Source of the DNA: Chromera velia
Taxonomy: Eukaryota > Sar > Chromeraceae
Assembly (NCBI GenBank): GCA_018398765.1
Contig: JAHBMJ010004979.1
Location: forward strand, 1 to 35,000
Direction of reading: 5' to 3'
DNA length: 35,000 nt
A program made the position numbers and the translations under genes. The notes below the pieces were generated by a model. It was not told the DNA's origin. It did not search any database and worked only from the letters and a program-made list of their open reading frames with translations. This document shows positions 1 through 9,822 of this stretch, in pieces. The first letter of the stretch is position 1; the number at the start of each line of letters is the position of its first letter.

Positions 1-2
1 AA

Positions 3-872
3 CAAGAGGTTTTCCTCTCCACACACGCAAATCACGTACATGCTACCTCTGTTCCGTTGAGCTTGTTGTGTGATTTAATTAGAGTTGACTTTAATTCAAA
101 TACTATCCGGGTGTTGGGGGAGAGGGTTGCTCAGGTGGAGGGATTCCCACAAGGGAGTCCGTGTTCACCTGGGGGCGCGCGTTTTTACGCTGCATGGAAG
201 GAATATCAGAGAGCACTCCTCCTGAATGTCACTTCATGGCAGTCCTCTAAGTGGTTCATGAGGCGATACATGGACGATCGAACGTTGATGGCTCGTTCTG
301 TCGCTCCCGATTTTCTTGGAAACGATCCTTTTATGCTTTCACTACAGCGCTATGATTTCTACCATGGTACATGTGTTTTGGAGAGACAGTGTGGGAAGGA
401 GGTTTTGGGTCTCTCTCTCTTCACTCTAGAGAGTGCCCCAGAAGTTGTTCTGTTCTCTCCAAAGAATCCGAATAGATCTGTTTTCTCTCTTTTCATTGAT
501 GGGTCTTTGGAAACTCCACATGGAAGTGACTTGTCGTTATATTCTTCGGTTTATTTGCGTCCCCGTTTCGTTCATGGGAATGCATGTATGGTCAGCCGCT
601 CTGCGCGCTCAGGTCTGATATGCGGGCATGTTACAAGAATGCTGTTATCCGCAAATCTACCCACCTGTTTGATAGTAAGGGAGTTGTCATTAATGTTCGT
701 TGAATTGCTGTCCTTGCGATGGCCTTTTAATTTTCTCAGGGAACAATATTTGCGTGTTTTGGTTCATACGGCCAGTACGGATCTGATTGAAGGATGGTTG
801 AATGAGATTGCGTTTCTGGAGCGCTTTAGGCCAACGATGTATTCAATATGTTTACATGTGTATCTTTCTTAG
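3..872 (+). CDS. Reverse transcriptase fragment (QGSP/YMDD type), 5' end outside window
   Basis: The frame is open from the left edge, so the start lies outside the window. Seen: [10 protein letters not shown] at about 147-176 fits RT motif B. RRYMDD at about 262-279 fits the catalytic motif C, with both aspartates present. VLGLSLF at about 403-423 fits the post-palm 'FLG' block. The downstream part reads like an RT thumb. The frame ends in TAG at 870-872. The motif spacing is unlike the YADD LINE at 10.6-12.2 kb, so this is another family; a Penelope-like or other algal non-LTR type is possible but unproven. The region just after it (873-1344) has only short broken frames, including a C-x2-C-x-C cluster near 985-1000, so the element is probably decayed. 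Confidence 0.6.
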   Translation, partial: QEVFLSTHANHVHATSVPLSLLCDLIRVDFNSNTIRVLGERVAQVEGFPQGSPCSPGGARFYAAWKEYQRALLLNVTSWQSSKWFMRRYMDDRTLMARSVAPDFLGNDPFMLSLQRYDFYHGTCVLERQCGKEVLGLSLFTLESAPEVVLFSPKNPNRSVFSLFIDGSLETPHGSDLSLYSSVYLRPRFVHGNACMVSRSARSGLICGHVTRMLLSANLPTCLIVRELSLMFVELLSLRWPFNFLREQYLRVLVHTASTDLIEGWLNEIAFLERFRPTMYSICLHVYLS

Positions 873-1344
873 TTCAATTCTTTTTATCTTATTGATCTCC
901 GATCGAACGTCTCTTTTACGTAGCACACAGAGCCAGAAGCGATAGAAAAAAGACAGTGGCGAGACCGAAAGGGGGGGTCGCGCGTGATGTTGTGTGTTGG
1001 AATTGCGGTTGCTCGTCTGGTATGTCAGGATTGAGAGTGTGCGCATTGGTACTGCGGCCTGTGCCAGGACGATTTTAAATTGTACGCGCGACCGATCGTT
1101 CACGAAGTGGTGTTTGAGCCATGCCGAGATGTATTGATTTTTCATGCCGTACGTGTATTTAGCATCGAATTGGCATGCATCCGTCTATCTATATATGCGT
1201 GCTGAGATACAGGCATATGAGATTTCGAGTAGAAGGACTGCTCTTCCACTGAACACAGTGCTGCCGCCTACTAGCACAGTGCGGAGACGGTTAGGACATA
1301 CGTTACAGCTGTCTGAAGTAACTCAATTTCTAAGGTAACACTAA
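873..1344. other. Gene-poor stretch between two retroelement fragments
   Basis: I see no convincing exon here. Short frames with clustered cysteines near 985-1060 could be remnants of a retroelement zinc finger, but they are broken in every frame. Confidence 0.4.
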
Positions 1345-2112
1345 TTGTGGAAACATGAAGCATATGCGGCCTTTGCACACCCCTCTCTGAAAGACTACTT
1401 GTTATTCCCAACCAATAGCATCGCACTCCCACACCGACGTGTAATACTACTCACTCGTCTGGATCTATGCCCAACTGCAGTCAGGAATACGCAGTGGAGG
1501 AAGGAGGCCATGTTCTCCGCCAGCAGCCGATGTGTCTACTGCAAAAACAAGAGAATAGGCACCCACTACAAAGATCTCCCTATTGGAGACATGCTGTACT
1601 ATCTCACGGAATGCCCGCAGTTCGAGAAACAACACAAGTCGCTCCTCTTTTCTGGATCCGCCACTGCCGCAAGACACCTAAAAAAGTCCGCGTTAGACTT
1701 CCAAAAAGTAAACACGCAGGAGCGATACCTCATCAGCCTGCTTATCCGAGATATAACAACACATGCCGGAGCAGTCGACAGAGCACTCGTACAACTACTC
1801 CCCCCTCTCCGTGCATGTACCAACAGGGGTACCCCCAGACCTCCTCTCACGTGCTACAAAATGGGGCTACAATCCCCCAACACAGCTCCCTCAACCAACA
1901 AACACACAGGCAGAGGACCGCGGTTACCCTTCTCGTATGTAACAAACACAATGCACCTAGTAGACTTTCATAGCCACCAATGTCATCTGGAGTCACAACA
2001 GCCCAATATAACTCTACAAACCAGACCGGAGCCCAGCCTGTGGTCACAGCGACAAGGACAGGCCCACAACTGCCGACCTCAGCGGCCCCCTCCTCCAACA
2101 ACTCCGCCCTAA
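1345..2112 (+). pseudogene. LINE ORF2 C-terminal region with Cys/His zinc-knuckle-like motif
   Basis: Seen: a 255-codon frame with C-x2-C (CVYCKN, about 1531-1548) followed by a spaced H/C pair ending in LTECPQF. That order, C-x2-C then L-x2-CP, is typical of the region after the RT domain of LINE-class retrotransposons. The start at 1345 is TTG, so it is only the edge of an open frame. The RNase H frame that follows is offset by one base relative to this one, and the alternative frame is also open between 1974 and 2123. A frameshift therefore probably lies between about 1850 and 1980. Inference: this is part of the same LINE copy as the RNase H at 2127-2639. Confidence 0.5.
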
Positions 2113-2126
2113 CGCACCCCCTCTAA

Positions 2127-2639
2127 AGCAACCCACAACATAGCCCGCCAAACTACCGCCTCCCTAATGCCCCACGCACAATAGTATACACAGACGGGGC
2201 TTGCCCAGGCAATGGAAAGGCATATACAAAGGTCGGATATGGAGTCTACTGGGGGCCAGCTCATGAGCTCAACACTTTTGAGAGACTGCGCGGGCATCAA
2301 ACAAACAACCGTGCAGAACTGACAGCGATCATACAAGCCATCCTGCAAGCCATCAAGTATGGCAGCCCACAGAACATGGTAATACGCTCTGACTCCTGGT
2401 ACAGCTGCAAGGGCCTCAGCGAATGGGTGTCACGGTGGAGTAAAAACGACTGGAAGCGGCCGGGAGGCAAGGCGGTAGACAACCAAGACCTCTAGCGCCA
2501 GCTCCTTTTAGCGATTGCCCACTATGAAGACAGACTTGGGGGGAAAATCCAAATTACGTGGGTAAAAGGCCATACGGGGGTCTACGAGAATGAGAAAGCA
2601 GATAGGCTGGCCAGAGAGGGCGCCCGCAAATCACTATGA
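2127..2639 (+). pseudogene. LINE-encoded RNase H domain with in-frame TAG
   Basis: RNase HI cleaves the RNA strand of RNA:DNA hybrids; in some LINEs it is fused behind RT. Seen: YTDGACPGNG (first catalytic Asp, 2187-2216), NNRAELTA (catalytic Glu, about 2310-2333), IRSDSWYSCKG (catalytic Asp, about 2383-2415), and WVKGHTG with a late ENEKADRLA block (about 2557-2613). All family hallmarks are present in order. TAG at 2493-2495 sits where the family normally has Trp in the N-x-D-L-W block, so TGG to TAG is the likely lesion. Another stop, TAA at 2124-2126, begins the open segment and is one C-to-T step from CAA. The frame ends TGA at 2637-2639, right before a GAAT microsatellite. Confidence 0.88.
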
Positions 2640-2654
2640 ACGCGATGTAGCCAC

Positions 2655-3283
2655 TGACCAAGCCGTACGAATGAAATAATAAATAACTGACTGAATGAAT
2701 AAATGACGGAATTAATATAAACGTGAAATACAGGTTAAATAAATGACTACACGAATGAATGAATGAATGAATGAATGAATAAATGAATGAATGAATGAAG
2801 CAATGAATAAATGAATGAAAGAATGAACGAATGAATAAATAAATGTATGTATGAATGAATGACTGAATGACTGAATGAACCAATTAATAAATGAATGAAA
2901 GAATATGAATGAATGAATGAATGAATGAATAAATGAATGAATGAACAAATGATTGAACAAAGAAATGAACGAATGAAGGAATGAATGAAGGAATGAATGA
3001 ATGCCATTAAATGAATAAATGAATGAACGAATAGCTGCATAAATAAGTGAGAGGTGAGTGAATGGATGCATGAATAAATGAATACATGAAGAATCAATGC
3101 TTACATGAATACATGGATGAAAGGTGGGACAAATGAATGACTGAATGAAAGCATGCAGGAATGAATGAGAGAATGCATGCATGAATGAATAAAAGAATGA
3201 ATCAATAAATAAATGAATGAACGAATGAATGAATAAATAAATGAATGAAACCATAAGTGAATGAATGAATGAATATAATATGC
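2655..3283 (+). repeat. (GAAT)n-type tetranucleotide microsatellite, likely LINE 3' tail
   Basis: About 620 bp of imperfect GAAT/AAAT/GACT units, best preserved at 2755-2800, 2905-2945 and 3220-3275. It starts some 15 bp after the RNase H stop. LINE copies often end in simple-repeat tails, so this is probably an expanded tail. Long minus-strand frames reading Ser-Phe-Ile-His repeats are artefacts of the repeat. Confidence 0.93.
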
Positions 3284-3290
3284 GATGCAT

Positions 3291-4560
3291 ATAATTGAAT
3301 TGACAGGAGGGGGGGGGGTCGTGACAAGTGTCTTACAGGTTTTTTATCAGTGTCAAAAATACACTAGTTTTCCTTGTTTGACATGGGGCACCCTGAGGCT
3401 CACGTCATCGCCAAGGCGTAAGCAGCCGGTTGGGTTTTTTCCTGCCTTAAGATGGTACTGTGCCGATCATGCTGGTCAATGGTAGGTCAGAGAGAGCAAG
3501 CATATGTCCAAATAAACATTGTTTCTAAACTAGATGTGGCAGTTTAACCCAAAAACTATTCCCTCTCAGGCGGCAAACGTGGAAAATACCATAAAGAACG
3601 AATTATGCATGATGTAGGGGTAGGATACTCCTGTAGAGGAGATGCCCGAAGTCTTCCGAACCTAACATAACATAACATAACCCGAGCCCACGCAACAGGC
3701 ATGCTCATATGCAGGATGCCACTTCCACAGGCTCCAGTGGCATGCTGGGGCCCAGCAAAAAATCGTCTAGACCAAAGCCTCTTAGTATTAATCCTCAGGG
3801 CCGTCTTACAAAAAGACTGTCTGGAGTCTAGACGATGAAAGTGGAAAGACTATTATGTACTATCATGTAAACAGACAGAAAGATAGAAGTGGAGAGTTCG
3901 TTATTCAAGCACGAAAGATGAAAGTGAAGAGAAGTTCAATGTTTGCGTGTTTATCTTCATAGATGGGAGTTCTGGTTTGTTCTTATACTATTCCACAACC
4001 ATTCATAGCTATTCAAACCATTTTAAGTTCTATCATTTTTTTTTTAAGTTCTTTATCTATCTTTGTCAAAAGTATTCAAAATTTGGTAAATTATCCACAG
4101 TGGTACATAAATTATAACTGAAATTACGTAAGTTTACACATTTTTTTTTCTTTTGTTTCTATCTCTAATTTTATATGTCCAGCTGCAAATGGGGCTTTGA
4201 ATAAACGTAAGCCTTTTCGGTTTTCCTACCAAATCTCTCCCCAACAAGAATTTTATAGAAACGTAAACTCACAATGTATTGTTATAGTAAATATGTTGAA
4301 AATTCTGCTAGAAATTCCTTGTGAGGAAGTCTTTGTTGTTCTTTGTTCAAATGTTGTAAACTCCATCTTCCATCCTCCTCCAAATGATTCTGCTTTAAAT
4401 TTCACATTTCAGGAAGGAAAACATTCTCTGTGGTCCAGGAAAAGCCAGCATCCAAGCATATGAAAACAGAAAAGAAAACCAGAGAAATGAAACTGGAACA
4501 GACGTCAGCTTTTGTATGGAATTATCAACCAGACGAGATTTAGAGCATATTGTTTGTTCC
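3291..4560. other. Gene-poor region with small inverted repeats
   Basis: No supported gene. It contains a CATAA triplet repeat near 3662-3680 and a hairpin around 3716-3756 (GCCACT / AGTGGC). An 11-bp perfect inverted repeat, ATCGTCTAGAC, lies at 3762-3772 and 3826-3836. A lone degenerate relative of the 38-bp minisatellite unit lies near 3862-3897. 4020-4420 is AT-rich with no coding pattern that I trust. Confidence 0.55.
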
Positions 4561-4885
4561 AATGAGGGGTCATACACGCGGACAGACAAGAAAGATGAAG
4601 ACTGAAAGGTTATTATATGAGGAGACAAGGAAGATGAAAGTGCCAGTGAAGCGGACTTTCTGCAAGGAGACGGGCTAGCAGATAGGATGAAACTGGAGAG
4701 GCCCTTAACACGCAGGCAGGAAAGATGGAAGCTAGCGGAAAGTAGTCATGCAAGCCGGCAAGATAGACAAAAGTGAAGAGTCGTCATGTTCGACAGCGCA
4801 CGACAGAAGAAAGTAGAGACCCACCAAGCAAGCAAAAAAGAAAGATGGGAATATGAAAGTGAAGAGGCGTCGAGCAAGAAGAAAG
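4561..4885 (+). repeat. Degenerate outskirts of the 38-bp minisatellite
   Basis: The elements 'aagatgaaagtg', 'gaagtggagag' and 'gacag' recur at irregular spacing. This looks like diverged units of the array that becomes regular after about 4886. Confidence 0.6.
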
Positions 4886-5492
4886 AAAGAAAGATGGAAG
4901 TGGAGAGGCCGTCATACAAACAGAGAGACGGAAGTGGAGAGGCCGTCATGTAAACAGACAGAAAGAGGAAAGTGGAGAGGCCGTCGTGCAAGAAGACAGA
5001 ACGATTAAAGTAGAGAAGCCGTCATGCAAACAGACAGAAAGATGAAAGTGGAGAGGCCGTCGTGCAAACAGACAGAAAGATGGAAGTGGAAAGGCCGTCA
5101 TGCAAACAGACAAAAAGATGGAAGTGGAGAGGCCGTCATGCAAACAGACAGAAAGACGAAAGTGGAGAGGCCGTCATGCAAACAGACAGAAAGATGGAAG
5201 TGGAGAGGCCATCGTGCAAACAGACAGAAAGATGGAAGCGGGGAGGCTGTCATGGAAACAGACAGAAAGATGGAGGTGGAGAGGCCGTCGTGCAAACAGA
5301 CAGAAAGACGAAAGTGGAGAGGCGCCATGCAAACAGAAGATGGAAGTGGAGAGGCGCCATACAAACAGACAGAAAGATGGAAGCGGAGAGGTGCCATGCA
5401 AACAGACAGAAAGATGAAAGTGGAGAAGCCGTCATGCAAACAGACAGAAAGATGGAAGTAGAGAGGCCGTCATGCAAACAGATAGAAAGACG
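4886..5492 (+). repeat. 38-bp minisatellite array, about 16 units
   Basis: A unit such as 5099-5136 contains ATGCAAACAGACAGAAAGA followed by GGAAGTGGAGAGGCCGTC. Copies recur at 38-bp steps (starts near 5062, 5100, 5138, 5176, 5214), with truncated units near 5326-5360. Because 38 is not a multiple of 3, all frames rotate through the repeat and generate several long, meaningless ORFs on both strands. There are no unique spacers, so this is not a CRISPR array. The array abuts the truncated Helitron-like frame at about 5475-5492. Confidence 0.95.
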
Positions 5493-6769
5493 TCGATTTG
5501 CTTCACGGCCAACTGCTGAATGATCTCTGTTTCCTGCCACCCATTGATCTGAGCTAGGTGACTTTCGTAGTGTCCTTGACGGGTCTGCAGTACAATCAGA
5601 ACTGCAAAAGAGAAGGCCGGACAATGTACGGCGTTTTGTCGCACATTTCTCAGCTCCGTCCGGGCTCTCCCTTGAAGGCTGCGTGGGGGAAAGTATTCTC
5701 TGCCTGGAACAGGCATGCTCTTCCATTTGTTTCCTGCTCCAACGAACCCCCCAACCCCATAGACGAAAACACCTGGAAATGCGTCTACAAGCATCCAGGA
5801 AGAAGTGTACGTGTCCAGGGGCTCAGAAGGCGTGGGAGGTATGATGAGGGTGCCTGGGTCGGCCGCGTCTGGCGGACTACTGCTATCTTCTGGCTGGGAT
5901 GCTGGGTAGGTCGGTAGAGCGCTGCGAGGTCTCGCTGAAGCGGGAACAGAGCTGTGGGAGGACCTTCAGAAACCAGACTTCCACGTGTCTGTGGCTGCCG
6001 CACTTCGAGCGACAGAAGCTTCACGCTGAAGAGCCATCCGTTTTTGCTCGCCTTCAGGAATTCCGCAGAGGCCCTGATCGATCACCCCCGAGATATTCCA
6101 GTGGATGATGACTGGAGATTCATCGTCTTCATCAGGGGGGGACGCAGCAGGCTGAGGTGAATCGGCTGCCTCCGACAAAGAAGTTGCTGAAACCCGAACC
6201 GGCGGTGCCTCTGCAGGGCTGGAGGCTGAAGCTGGCGGATCAGAGGGGGGGGCCCTGGCAGAAGCGGCTGCAGCATGGGTGGGCTTCGCGGACTGCTTTT
6301 TGGGTGGTGGAGCGAATTCGTCTTCTTCGTCTTCTTCGTCAACTTCCACTAAGCTAAGGTCGATTGCCTAATGGGAATCCTTTGCCTGCGCCTTCGAAAT
6401 TTCTGCTTCCATCTCTTTGACTCTCTCTTCATCCACAGTCGACCCCTCTGCAATATATCGATGGTCGTACTTGCACTTCTATCGAATTGCCTGCAGAATC
6501 AGCTGAGGGTGGGCCGTGATGGAATGCTTCAACTGAGAAGCAAGGTCCGCTTTCTTTCCTCTGTACAAAACTCTCATGCTGCCTTTCAACGTGTTCAGTC
6601 GGTGAGGGAGAATTCATTCGCGTGCCTCAAGGCAAGCCTGGATGGCATTGACATCTTGGGGGAAGAACGTCTTGCCCCCGCGAATGTGTTGGTGCCCCCG
6701 AAGCGCACTCTGTCGGCTGACTTCGATTCCTGCAGGCGTCACCTTGAAGATCCACGCCACGATGCGGAC
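5475..6769 (-). pseudogene. Helitron-like replicase, middle segment with four in-frame stops
   Basis: One reading frame runs from the acceptor at 6770-6772 (TTGCAG) down to the minisatellite. Seen: ALRGH ... FFPQDV, then ILPHRLN ... MRVLYRGKK, then an AI..K..Y block, a long Pro/Ala/Ser-rich acidic linker, then DAFPGVFVYGVGGF ... GREY. Known: Helitron proteins have 'GH..FPQ', 'LP..L', 'V.F.G' and 'FP.LFPYG.GG' in this order. The frame is interrupted by TGA 6614-6616, TAG 6479-6481, TAG 6368-6370 and TGA 5966-5968. Each is one C-to-T change from Gln or Arg. There is no frameshift over about 1.3 kb, which is unusual for neutral decay. Confidence 0.72.
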
Positions 6770-7004
6770 CTGCAATAATCAAAGACATGCCATTTTTTGT
6801 TTCAAATTGCTTTTTGGAGCTCTATGTGTAATCGATGAACAGACGAAAATCGAGGGAGTGTGTAAAACAGGGGGAGAGTAAGATGAAAAGAAAATCAGAG
6901 TGATGCTGCACAGTGACTGAATGCATGCACTGTATGAAAACGCCTTGTCGTTGTTTTCGCCAACGAATTTGCTGGTGTCTTTTTGAAGGGATCAGACTAC
7001 GCAC

Positions 7005-7301
7005 CTTGGCAATGAGGCTAGCAATGAGGGCTGCATCAACAATGCCCAAGTCGGTAGTCCAGTCAGGGGTCAGCACCTCTGGAATGGGAAGAAGGGGACT
7101 GTACGCTTCTGTCATCCGGGGATCTCCGTTCCACCGTAGGACCAACGCGTCTGGGGGTCTGCGGTTGCTGGCAATCGCCTCAGCACACTGTTTGCAGAGT
7201 ACCAGTCCGCATCTTACCGAGTCTGCAGGGATTTTGGACAGGAGGAAGACACACGCAGATCCGCGGTTGCTTGGATGGATTTGTACATATTCCGTCAATC
7301 G
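7005..7301 (-). pseudogene. Helitron-like replicase exon with C-x2-C and 'LIA' block
   Basis: A 99-codon segment bounded by CTGCAG upstream and donor GTGCGT downstream. Seen: VLCKQCAEAI, then RPPDALVL, then a LIASLIAKV helix. These match the 'C..C...L....P..AL.N' and 'E..LIAR' region at the start of the Helitron-associated DUF6570 domain. It enters and leaves in phase 0, matching the segment that starts at 6769 across a 235-bp intron. An alternative acceptor (AACAG) slightly upstream would add about 11 codons. Confidence 0.6.
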
Positions 7302-7430
7302 CTGCAGGGGGAGAGAATGTTTCTCAATCTGTTAGACGAAAGGCGGAGGGAGTGAGCAGGAGAGGGACAAGAAGAAACAGAGAGGACCCCTGTGAGAGAT
7401 GATGAATGGAAGACAGATCGACGTCTTCGT

Positions 7431-8183
7431 TCATACAAGTTGAGGTGGGGAAGATGGAAGCATCGAAGAAGGCGGACGAAACTTGAAAAAGCCTGTCAAC
7501 TTACCGTCCAGTCGAAGAAATCGCGACGGAAGCTCTTTTAAAGAGGTCTCGTTTAGAAGTCCATCTCCGGAGAGCACAAGACCAGTCAATGAGGTGAAGG
7601 GGGGCGGGTAGTCAAACACTCGTGGCGCATTTTCTACAACTACAGAAAGGAACAGGTTGGACAACCAGGATAAGCTGTTTACGCGAAGTACTTTCTCGGT
7701 CTCCATCTTGCACTCTTCTGCATCGTCCGGTTCCGCATCACTGCTCACATCGGATTCCTCCGCGATTTTGTCAGCGGAGTCAATTTCTTCCGTGGGATCT
7801 CGCCTCCTTCTCTACTTCGCATCTTTTTTCTTTGTAACAGTTCTCCACTGTTCCCACTGAAAAGATTCACCATCCTCTTTACAAATACAAGGGCGCTTTC
7901 CACAGGTTCCACAACGACTGTCGACACACAGAAAAGTGCTCAGACCACAGTGTACACATTTGTCCAAGTATCCTTCTCTCCCTTCCTGATCAGCATTGTG
8001 CTGCTCAGCCGCAAGCCTGACTGCAGGGCTCGCCTGTCGATGCTTGTTTTCACAAATTGCAGAAATTAGCGCAGTGAAACACGCAACTGAGGAAATGAGA
8101 CCGGCGAGGACCATCAACCCACAGACAGCACAGGGGAAGCGTCTGTAGGCACTCGGTAAATCCCTTGAACGACAGTGGTGCAC
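7431..8183 (-). pseudogene. Helitron-like N-terminal segment, Cys-rich, with in-frame TAG
   Basis: A single frame runs 8183 to 7431 with one internal stop, TAG at 7812-7814 (one step from CAG). Seen: a hydrophobic stretch near 8060-8120, then a Cys cluster KCVHCGLSTFLC plus CGTCGKRPCIC (about 7862-7955) that could bind zinc. An acidic linker and a hydrophobic YPPPFTSL block follow. The true start is unknown; the hydrophobic part could be intron. The 3' boundary is either the donor GTAAGT at 7504 (phase 1, which does not match the next exon) or GTATGA near 7436 (phase 0, which does). The link to the Helitron rests on frame and order, not on a diagnostic motif. Confidence 0.5.
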
Positions 8184-8638
8184 TGCGACAGCATATTCTC
8201 GGACTGTCGGAGTCTGTGGAAAGTTCAGTCATTGAAGTCGTCGAAGCAAGCGGTGTTCAGTGAATGCCTGCACCACAGAGTTGATAAAATTATATTTATA
8301 CAGGACGACACAATAGGACAAAATTTCCTTTCTTATGATACGCCTTTGTGGCAATGCAGTTGATTGAAGGGCGGTCGCTCATGGTTGAAAGCAGCAAAGA
8401 TCAGACTAATTCAATCAAGAGCAGCACAGCAATGAGAATGTGACACAAAAAGAGGGTGTCCATTGGAAACAACCTAACGCTACTGCAAGTAATGAGACGT
8501 GTAGCAGGAGCAGACCAAAGCATGCAGGTTCAGACAGATCCAAGGAAGTCGTCTGTAACAGCTGACCGTGTCGTCTTGCTGCAAGACTGAATCAGATTCA
8601 TGCGTGGATGTGTGTGCATAGTTTGTATGCATGTAGCC
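8184..8638. other. Spacer with no clear feature
   Basis: I see no exon, repeat array or hairpin here that stands out. Short frames on both strands lack codon-like structure. Confidence 0.4.
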
Positions 8639-9118
8639 TCATGCGCTGCTGACCTTCGTTCGCTCGGCTGACTTCGCTGCCCGTTTTTCTTCTTTAATGC
8701 GTCGTTGTTCAGCTTTGTGGTATGCGACTCGGCAAGCTGGTGTACAACGCAACTGGTGCGGGTAGCTTGTGACGAACGCACACCGAGTTTGTCCGTCTCC
8801 TCTAGTACACGCAGAATTCTGATAAACTCTCGACCACTGACGAGCTGGTTGTTTTTGTCGCCGAGCTGGAGGTGCTTGTCTTTGTCGCCGAGCTGCTTGC
8901 ATGTTTAACCGAATTTTCACATTGCAAGAAACAGAACACCATTTTTTGCGTCGATCAGTGCAGTGGAAGACTTGCGTGCACCCAGGTGCTTGACATTTTC
9001 TACTTTCATCATCTATTTCGCACTGTGTGCAACAGTACAGCTTCTTTGCACTCTTTGTTAAAAACTTTCCACCGCATCCTGCTTTTTTGCAGACCTTGTG
9101 TGCCAGCTTGGGAGCCAT
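8639..9118 (-). CDS. Small basic Cys-rich (three C4-type modules) protein, unknown function
   Basis: Intact single-exon ORF with ATG at 9118 and TGA at 8639-8641, 159 aa. Three similar modules can be seen: residues about 10-33 (C-x4-C ... C-x2-C), about 42-69 (CQAPGC ... WCSVSC) and about 104-131 (ACTRGDGQTRC ... RCTPAC). Each has two cysteine pairs separated by roughly 10-17 residues, with an aromatic residue in between, as in short zinc-ribbon or treble-clef folds. A linker at about 74-95 is rich in Ala, Arg, Gln and Pro (ARRQ repeated), and the tail is Lys/Glu-rich. Inference: a nucleic-acid-binding zinc protein. It lies 450 bp upstream of the Helitron remnant on the same strand and might be an accessory gene of that element or a host gene. 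I do not recognise the family. Confidence 0.65.
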   Translation of the reverse strand: MAPKLAHKVCKKAGCGGKFLTKSAKKLYCCTQCEIDDESRKCQAPGCTQVFHCTDRRKKWCSVSCNVKIRLNMQAARRQRQAPPARRQKQPARQWSRVYQNSACTRGDGQTRCAFVTSYPHQLRCTPACRVAYHKAEQRRIKEEKRAAKSAERTKVSSA

Positions 9119-9822
9119 TTCTAGCTCGAGGCCAGGTGCTGGATGGCACTAATGTGTGTCTTCTATATGTGCATGAGGGCATAAAGGAAGGAGTGTCTGT
9201 GGAAAGCTAGCTGATTCAGCTGGTACAGAAAATGACTGCATGTGTCAATGTCTATTAAATTTTTTTTGTCGAGGTGTACAAGGATGGTTGCATCATTTGT
9301 GTTATTGTCGTTTGTGGGATTGAGTGTTGGAGCGGAGCCAGGCTTCGACTTTTGTATGACAGTATTAATATATCACCCGGTGTCATCGATATATATACAT
9401 TTTACTATCATTTTACTTCTTCATACAGATGCATACCAATTAATTGAGTTGCATGCTTGCGTCAAAGAGTTAATCCCGCATAGGTTGCTTGAAGGACACG
9501 TTTTTTGAAGTTTTCGCGGATACAGTTATGCGCATAGCTTGAACTTTCCGCGACCGTTGGCACGAACTTTCCATGATCGTTCGCACGGAGCTGTTGCATT
9601 GCACGTTGCGTGACGGATGGGTATCGCTTCACTCGCGCGCGTTACCCTTTGTGCCAGGTCACGGGGGTGTACAGAGCTAGACAAGAACCGAGGCCCTGGG
9701 CCCCGGATAGCCCCGGCACACAGCGTGCTAAAAGATTTATTCATATAGTTATCTGTGTTGAGCGTTATCAGTTTGAGCTTCTAACTCTTTATAGTTCTTT
9801 CACACCAATCGTTACCAATATA
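9119..9822. other. Intergenic, no feature recognised
   Basis: No supported coding region. 9360-9430 is AT-rich. 9500-9620 has several near-copies of a 'GCACG/CGAACTTTCC' word but no clean array. Confidence 0.4.

Larger units (their letters stand above)
5475..8183 (-). mobile_element. Decayed Helitron-like element, N-terminal half of replicase, 3' truncated
   Basis: Three minus-strand segments (7431-8183, 7005-7301, 5475-6769) carry, in order, a Cys-rich N-terminus, a 'C-x2-C ... P..AL' block, a 'GH...FPQD...LP' block and a 'FP..F.YG.GG...EY' block. That order matches the region N-terminal to the Rep/helicase of Helitron replicases (DUF6570-type plus the start of the Helitron-like N domain). 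No Rep HUH or helicase motifs follow, because the frame runs into the minisatellite. At least five in-frame stops mean this copy is dead. I did not find the element's own termini. Confidence 0.7.

Noticed and set aside
2554-3290. Long minus-strand ORFs rich in Ser-Phe-Ile-His
   Set aside because: They are the GAAT microsatellite read in different frames.
4886-5492. Regular repeats resembling a CRISPR array
   Set aside because: There are no unique spacers, the repeats are contiguous, and the setting is eukaryotic.
4746-5523. Many overlapping ORFs on both strands with repeated peptides
   Set aside because: A 38-bp unit rotates through all frames; the peptides are by-products of the minisatellite.
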